Assembly: GCA_021030915.1 (NCBI GenBank)
Contig: JAGEMR010000146.1
Span: 1-64,000 of the forward strand
Length of the DNA stretch: 64,000 nucleotides
Direction: 5' to 3'
Origin: Astrothelium macrocarpum
Lineage: Eukaryota > Ascomycota > Dothideomycetes > Trypetheliales > Trypetheliaceae
The translations under genes and the position numbers were made by a program. Below are positions 57,935 to 64,000 of this stretch, in pieces. The notes beneath the pieces are model-generated. The model worked only from the letters and a program-made list of their open reading frames with translations, made no database searches and had not been told where the DNA came from. Position 1 is the stretch's first letter. The number at the start of each line of letters is the position of its first letter.

Positions 57935-59083
57935 TCTAAATTTATTAAAAAATAAAAAAAATAATTTATTTTAAAAAATTAAATAAATTTTGATATTTCG
58001 AAATTTATTTATTTAAATTTTATAAATAATAATTTATAAATGAATTAAAAAAATCGATATTAAAAAATTATAATTAATATATTAAATAAAATAAAAATAT
58101 CATCAAATAAATATTTTTTTTTAATAAATTTTAAAAAATATTATTATTAAATAATTATTATAATTATTTAATATTAAAAAATAAAATTTTTAATTAAAAT
58201 TTATTTCCATATTAATATATTGATTGAATATTTTATTGAATTATTATAATATAATTTTATTATTTATTTAATTTAAAAATATATTTATAAAAAAAATATT
58301 ATATTTTTTTGAATTAAAATTATTCATTTATAAATTTTATAGATTATTTATAATAAAATAATAAAATAATAATAATAATAATATTTTATTTTTTATTTTT
58401 ATATAAATGATTATTATAATTCAATTTTAATTATTATTTTCATTTATTTTAAATAATTTATTTTATTTAAAAATTTTATATATAAATATTTTTTTAATCT
58501 ATAAAACTTTTCAAATAAAATTTTTTTTTCATTTATATTATATATATTTTTAATAAAAATTTCATATTAATCAATTTTTTATTTTATTTATTAAAAATTA
58601 ATTAAAATTATTGAATATTTATAATTTATAAATTTGAAATAATTTTTTATATATTTAGAATTTTTTATTTAAATATATATAAATTTAATTATATTTAAAT
58701 ATTTTAAATAAAAAATTTAGTAAATTTGAAAAATTCATTTTTTAATCTAATTTTTTTTCAAATAATTTTTAATTATATTTTTAATAAATATTCAAATTAT
58801 TTTTATTATAAAAAATAAACTTTGATATATAAATTTATTAATATAATTAATTATAATCTTTTTTTATATAATATAAATATTCATTATAAAATTTCTGAAA
58901 TATTATGATAATATAAAAAAATATATTTTATATTTTTTTATAATTATATATATATTTTTCATATTTTATGATTTCAAATCTATAATTATCTCATCAATTA
59001 GGATTATGATGGTGAAGATTGAGGTATTTGAAATAATTTCGTTGATGCTGGTGGGGTGTTGCAGAAGGTGGGGCTGACTCGTA
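57935..59083. other. AT-rich spacer
   Basis: About 1.15 kb of extremely AT-rich DNA. The last 80 bp (about 59000-59081) are GC-balanced and form the left target flank of the family B pair. No gene recognised. Confidence 0.5.
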
Positions 59084-61247
59084 GGAGTTTTCCACACACT
59101 GTGCACAGGCACACACCGTGCACACCCCACGAAATTCTCAACACCATGGATTCGAATTCAAATATTTCAATAACCATAATAACAATTAATATGGGAGTAT
59201 TTTTAAAATATAACTGAAATTCATGCGAATAAGAATCACTATTAAATTTAATCATTAAAATATTATGAATATTATCAATGATGTTGAAGACGGATAGAAT
59301 AAAAAACCGAATCAAATTCATTCAAATATTTCTTATCATCCAATATCACGTTTTGAAATTTTTCAGTTAATATAATAATATTTCGCTGTGATATCTTTTT
59401 TCATTTCGTCTTATTTCGGAACTGTCTTATCATAATTCATTATTTCTGAATTCCCTATTTTCGCTGTTATTCAATTTGACGCTATCATTAACGTTCCTAT
59501 TAAACTGTCTCACGGTCGCGTTTACGTTATATTTTCATCTCATTTTTTAATTACCTAATAATAATTTATTCAATTTTCTGAATATTCTATTATTATTTTT
59601 GAAATATTTCCTTTTATTTCTTATATTGTTATTATTTCTGAATTAGTTGAATTTTATTCGGATTTTAAAATATGATATCATTATATTCAATTGGCATTTT
59701 CATAATTTTACGGCGTTTCATGTATCGCTATTCCAATTTTACAATATCTCTAAAATCATTATTCTCGTATTTTATAATATTATTTTTCATTTTCAATTTA
59801 ATTTATTTAATTTCAAATCGATTCAATTCATTTTTGAATAAAATATTCAAATTTTATTCTAATTCCAATTTTAATTTCCGTCAATATAATTTCGTAATTC
59901 ATATTAAAAAATCTGAAAATATTGAATTATCAGAATATTATTAAAAATGAATTGATGTTTGATTAAATATTATTATTAAATCAAATGAATGAAAATCTAT
60001 TTTTTTTCATCTATTAGCGATATTTTTTTTGATAAAAATTTATTAATACATCTGTCAAAATAATCCAAAAAAATCACTTTTCATAAAATGGCTGATATTT
60101 TGAATTTGTTAAATTCATTTATTCAAATAATTAGAATAATATATAATTAATAAATTGAATAAATTTATATTAAATAATTGAAAATGATAAATGGAATGAA
60201 AAAAATAAATTATTATCAAAATTTGATTATAATAATAATAATTAAAGAATTTTATTATTATATGATTTTCGTGATTATTCGTTATTAAAAAATAATAATA
60301 TTTTATATTTTTCAATTTAATTTTAATATATTTATCAAATATTTTTTTTAATTAAATAAATCTGATTATATTATTTATTCAATTTATTGATGATATTATA
60401 AAATTATATTTATAAATAATCGGATTAAAATTTTAAAATCAGAAATTTTGAATCGAATTCATTTTCGAATTATAAATAAATAAAAAAAATAAATTTATTC
60501 CATTTATATAAATTATTATTAAAATAATAATCTATTTATATGAATTATTTATATCTAATCCATAAAATTGACCATTTTCGTAAATTGATTTTATAAAAAT
60601 ATGATATTATTTATTGATTTGACCAATAATAAAATTTTTTTTATTTATATTATAAATATTAAAAAAAGATATATGATATTATTCAATTTTGATAATAATC
60701 TAATAAAATATTAATATAAAAATAATATAAAATAAAAATTCATATTAAATCAAAATAAAATTAAAATTATTTATAATTATTTATCTTCTTTCGAATGAGA
60801 TTAAATAAAAATAAAAAGATTGATTTTAATTTGATTGAATGACATTTTATAAAACGATTTATTCAATTTTTTAATAACAATTTTTTATATAAATTGATAA
60901 TAAAATTTTATATCATTCAATTAATTAATGGAATTTTATAATTCGTAAATATATTAATTCATTTAATTAATATCATTTTCTGTTATTATAAAAATATTAT
61001 GTTAACGTTATAAACGCCGATTATTTTATTCTGGATAATTCCTTTATGACACCGCGATAACGTTATACGTTCAATTCCGTATGATTTTGCTATCTCGCTG
61101 TAATTAGGACACTTCTGCGCATTCGCAGCTGCAATCGCCTCCTCAATCGGGCTCATATTGGTGGTGTAATTCGTGTTTGAATTCGTGGAGTTGAAAAATT
61201 TCAGGGTGTGCACGGTGTGTGCCCGTGCACAGTGTGTGGAAAACTCC
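59084..61247 (-). mobile_element. Pogo-like transposon, family B copy 2, head-to-head with copy 3
   Basis: 2164 bp between inverted ends GGAGTTTTCCACACACTGTG and complement; TA at 59082-59083 and 61248-61249. Minus-strand transposase starts at 61156: MSPIEEAIAAANAQK, PNYSEIAKSYGIERITLSR, a Psq/CENP-B-like helix-turn-helix, readable for about 55 codons before decay. A DDE-region remnant is at 60115-60315 (ITNNHENHIIIKF...FQLFNINLFN). The start codon lies 91 bp inside the end. RIP is severe except in the first 250 bp. Confidence 0.82.
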
Positions 61248-61249
61248 TA

Positions 61250-63415
61250 GGAGAATGCACGGCTGTGTGCACGGCCCGGCTGCGTGCACACCTGAATTTC
61301 GCTCAACACCACGAATTCGTTCACGAATTACACCACCAATATGAGCCCAATTGAGGAGGCGATTGCTGCAGCAGATGCGCAGAAGTATCCTAATTACAGT
61401 CAAATAGCTAAAATCTATGGAATCGACAGAATTACGTTATCGCGGCGTCACAGAGGTGTTATCACGGATTCAAAAGAAATTCCATTTAAGATTCATACAA
61501 AATTTTCACAATAACAGAAGGCCATATTAATTAAATGGATTAATACATTTACGAATCGTGAAATTCCATTATCTAATCGAATATTACGAAATTTCGTTAT
61601 TGAATTTGATAAAATTGAACTGGGACGAAATTGGCCCAGTAGTTTTATGAAACGCCATACAATTGAATTGAAATCAGTCTTTTTAACGATTTTTAATCTC
61701 ACACAAAAAAAGGCAGACAATTTCAATCAATTACAATTTTATTTTGAATTGATATTAATTCTTAATTTATATTATTTTCATATTAATATTTATTTAGATA
61801 TTTCAAAAAATGAAGTAATATGACATCCTTTCATACAATACATACAATAAGGACGAAAAAGATTTTATTATTGGCCAGTTTATGAAGCAGCGCCGGATTT
61901 TTACCAAATCAACATATGAACGTGATTTGCTTCGTGGATCAGGAACAGACAGTTCGCGTAAATGGATTATTATTTTGACAATAATTTATATGAACGGAAT
62001 AAATTTACCTCTTTCATTTATCTATAATTCAAAAGCGAATTCAATTCAGAATTCTTGATTTCAAGATTTCAATCCAGCTATTTATAATTATAATTTCACA
62101 GCATCACCATTAGATTGGACGAATGATATAATTGGATTTATTTGATTGAAAGAAATATTTGACAAATATATCAAAATTAAATTAGAAAATATAAAATATT
62201 ACCGTTTTTTAATAATGGATGGCCACGGAAATTATGTAATAATGAAATTCCTCAATTATTATCATCGCAATCGAATTCTGGTGGCGATTTATCCTTCTTA
62301 TTCGACTCATCGCCTTCAGCCGTTAGATATGAACTTATTCAATCCATTAGCCACATATTATTCCAATTATTTGGACGAATGGATACAATAAACATAAGAT
62401 ATTAATCATCTCATTAAAAGTGCTTTTTTTGGGCTATTTTGGCGGGCGTACCAGTAAGCCTTTATCACTAAAAATATCGTTAGTGGATGGCTTCAAACAG
62501 GGTTTCATCCATTTGATCCAATTATAATATTTGATCAAATATCAATTCGATAGTCATAATATCATCGTAATGATTCAATGAATTCAGAATTCTCTATGAG
62601 AATTATAAATATTCACTGGCATTATTTTAAATCAAATTTAGAATTATATATAAATTTTCAATTTATAAAAGAATTGGATCGGTTCGCAATCAAATATATC
62701 AAAATGGAGATTGAGAATAATATCATCAAATATGAGAATAAGAATTTCAGAGAAATAATGAAATATGAATAGAAACAGACAAAATATTATAAGGTTCTGG
62801 AGATGCCTATTGAATATGATGAAATAGTGTTTTGGAATCCCACCAAAATACAACTCATTCGTGAATAATTAGAATAAAAGAAGCAGAAGAAGGAATATAA
62901 AAAACAATAATAGAAGGCTGAAAAGATAGATAAACAAATTATTAAATAAATTGAATTTGAAATGAAAGCTGAGCGTCGACGTACCCGTGAGGAAGTTCAG
63001 CAGAAGCGTCAGCAATAGCGTGAAATTGAAAAACAGCGGAAACAGAAGATTCAGAAACAGAAAGTTATTTCAAAACAATTACGAAATAAAATGAAACAGA
63101 ATAAAACACCAAAACGCGATATTGTTATATTAATTGAAAAGTTTCAAAATATGGTGTTGGATATTGATGAGCCTTCGAATGAACTGAATACGGCTTCTCA
63201 TTCTGCTCGTCCTCAGCGTCAACACAAACATCCACAACACTTCAATAATTAAAATTAGCGATGAATTTTATTTGCATAAATTTCAGCTACATTTTAAAAT
63301 TAATCCCACCTTAATTATTATAATAGTTATTGAATTAAATGAGTTCGAATTCATGGTGTTGAGAATTCGGTGGGTGTGCACGCAGCGTGGCCGTGCACAC
63401 AGCCGTGCATTCTCC
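61250..63415 (+). mobile_element. Pogo-like transposon, family B copy 3, least decayed
   Basis: 2166 bp between ends GGAGAATGCACGGCTGTGTG and complement; TA at 61248-61249 and 63416-63417. Transposase starts at 61341 (91 bp inside): MSPIEEAIAAADAQK, YPNYSQIAKIYGIDRITLSR HTH, WINTFTNREIPLSN (CENP-B-like second HTH), then LIMDGHGNYVIMKFLNYY and STHRLQPLDMNLFNPLATYY in the DDE domain (62146-62391), ending with a Lys/Gln/Arg-rich coiled tail near 62860-63130 and an RPQRQHK-like end. In-frame stops (for example near 61513 and in the tail) disable it. It has the least AT-biased copy of the family. Confidence 0.85.
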
Positions 63416-63417
63416 TA

Positions 63418-64000
63418 CAGCAAAATGCAAGATCGGCTTCCGCCCTGACCCCGCGCGCGCGAATTTTGTTAGCCCACACACACAAAATCCGTATAAATGA
63501 TTAATTCGTGAAATTCGCTCCACATACCACTGAAATATTGTCTAATTAATAAAATTTGAAGCTGGATTTTATTCTTATTTTGTTTAAATTTGATTGAGAG
63601 CGTTTAAATGGTTCCAAATTTATCATTAAAATGAAAAATATTTTTAGATATGATGATTGAATAAAAAAAATACACCAATAATGAAATGGTCTTTTACGTT
63701 TGTTATTCTGAATGAATAATAAAAATAATTTGAATAAATATAAGAACATTTGGATTGTCTATAATTTCATATAATTCATCTGGATTATCGCGGTATTTGA
63801 ACGCTGAAAGATTTATAATATTATTGAATCTCCTTTTTATGAAACCGGATTTGTATTACAATAAAATGATATATTAGATTTATGATGAATTCGGTATATC
63901 TATTTTGGAAAATAATATCGGTCGCGAATTGAAATGAATTGATTGGATATGAAAAATAAATCGAAAACGAATAAAAGAATGAGAATCTATTCTTTAAATA
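63418..64000. other. Right target flank and AT-rich DNA
   Basis: The first 60 bp (CAGCAAAATGCAAGATCGGC... region, with a CGCGCGCGCG run at about 63450) are GC-balanced, then AT-rich sequence continues to the window end. No coding remnant identified. Confidence 0.5.

Noticed and set aside
63335..63523. Minus-strand 62-codon frame at the element end
   Set aside because: It spans the terminal inverted repeat and target flank; not coding.

Overview
The window looks like nuclear DNA of a filamentous ascomycete (Pezizomycotina, perhaps Dothideomycetes). The evidence is short spliceosomal introns of about 43-140 bp with GTRNGT donors and CTRAY-like branch points, fungal-specific families (ZtGT2-type glycosyltransferase, RAX1, RMD8-type DUF155, DUF7708 and DUF7025 proteins), and long blocks of extremely AT-rich DNA full of transposase remnants with C-to-T and G-to-A decay, as expected from repeat-induced point mutation (RIP). 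No bacterial, plasmid or CRISPR signal was seen, and no tRNA or rRNA was recognised.

Layout. 1-1586 is the end of a decayed Pogo/Fot1-like transposon and 1588-2245 is more AT-rich DNA. 2250-47050 is a gene-bearing block of ordinary composition. Its left part is dense with housekeeping genes: a trypsin-like protein lacking catalytic residues, a mitochondrial-type lipase, V-ATPase subunit G (VMA10), PET117, an E2 enzyme of the UBE2C/UBC11 type, RNA polymerase II elongation factor ELL, a DUF2237 protein and an RMD8-like protein. The middle (17.9-34.4 kb) is sparser: a GT2 glycosyltransferase, a cupin membrane protein, a DUF7708 protein, a DUF7025 AAA ATPase interrupted by an in-frame TGA, and a prolyl-4-hydroxylase-like dioxygenase. 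The right part (35.6-46.7 kb) holds RAX1, a Ser/Thr/Pro/Gly-rich secreted protein, an orphan gene, a Cys-rich single-pass membrane protein and an alpha-arrestin.

47.05-64.0 kb is a nested graveyard of Tc1/mariner-superfamily Fot1/Pogo elements inserted at TA: two 1.86-kb family A copies (one carrying a 1.86-kb family C copy), a family A fragment, three 2.17-kb family B copies (two head to head sharing one TA, one split by a 380-bp solo LTR) and the end of a further family. The terminal inverted repeats of every family carry a direct repeat with exactly 17-bp spacing.

The genes do not form a pathway; they are independently transcribed. VMA10/PET117 share a short divergent promoter. The most unusual gene architecture is the lipase, whose frame through the catalytic GHSMGG elbow closes only if a 2-nt microexon is spliced in. 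I derived exon models by reading splice signals and checking that reading frames close; none has been tested against transcripts.
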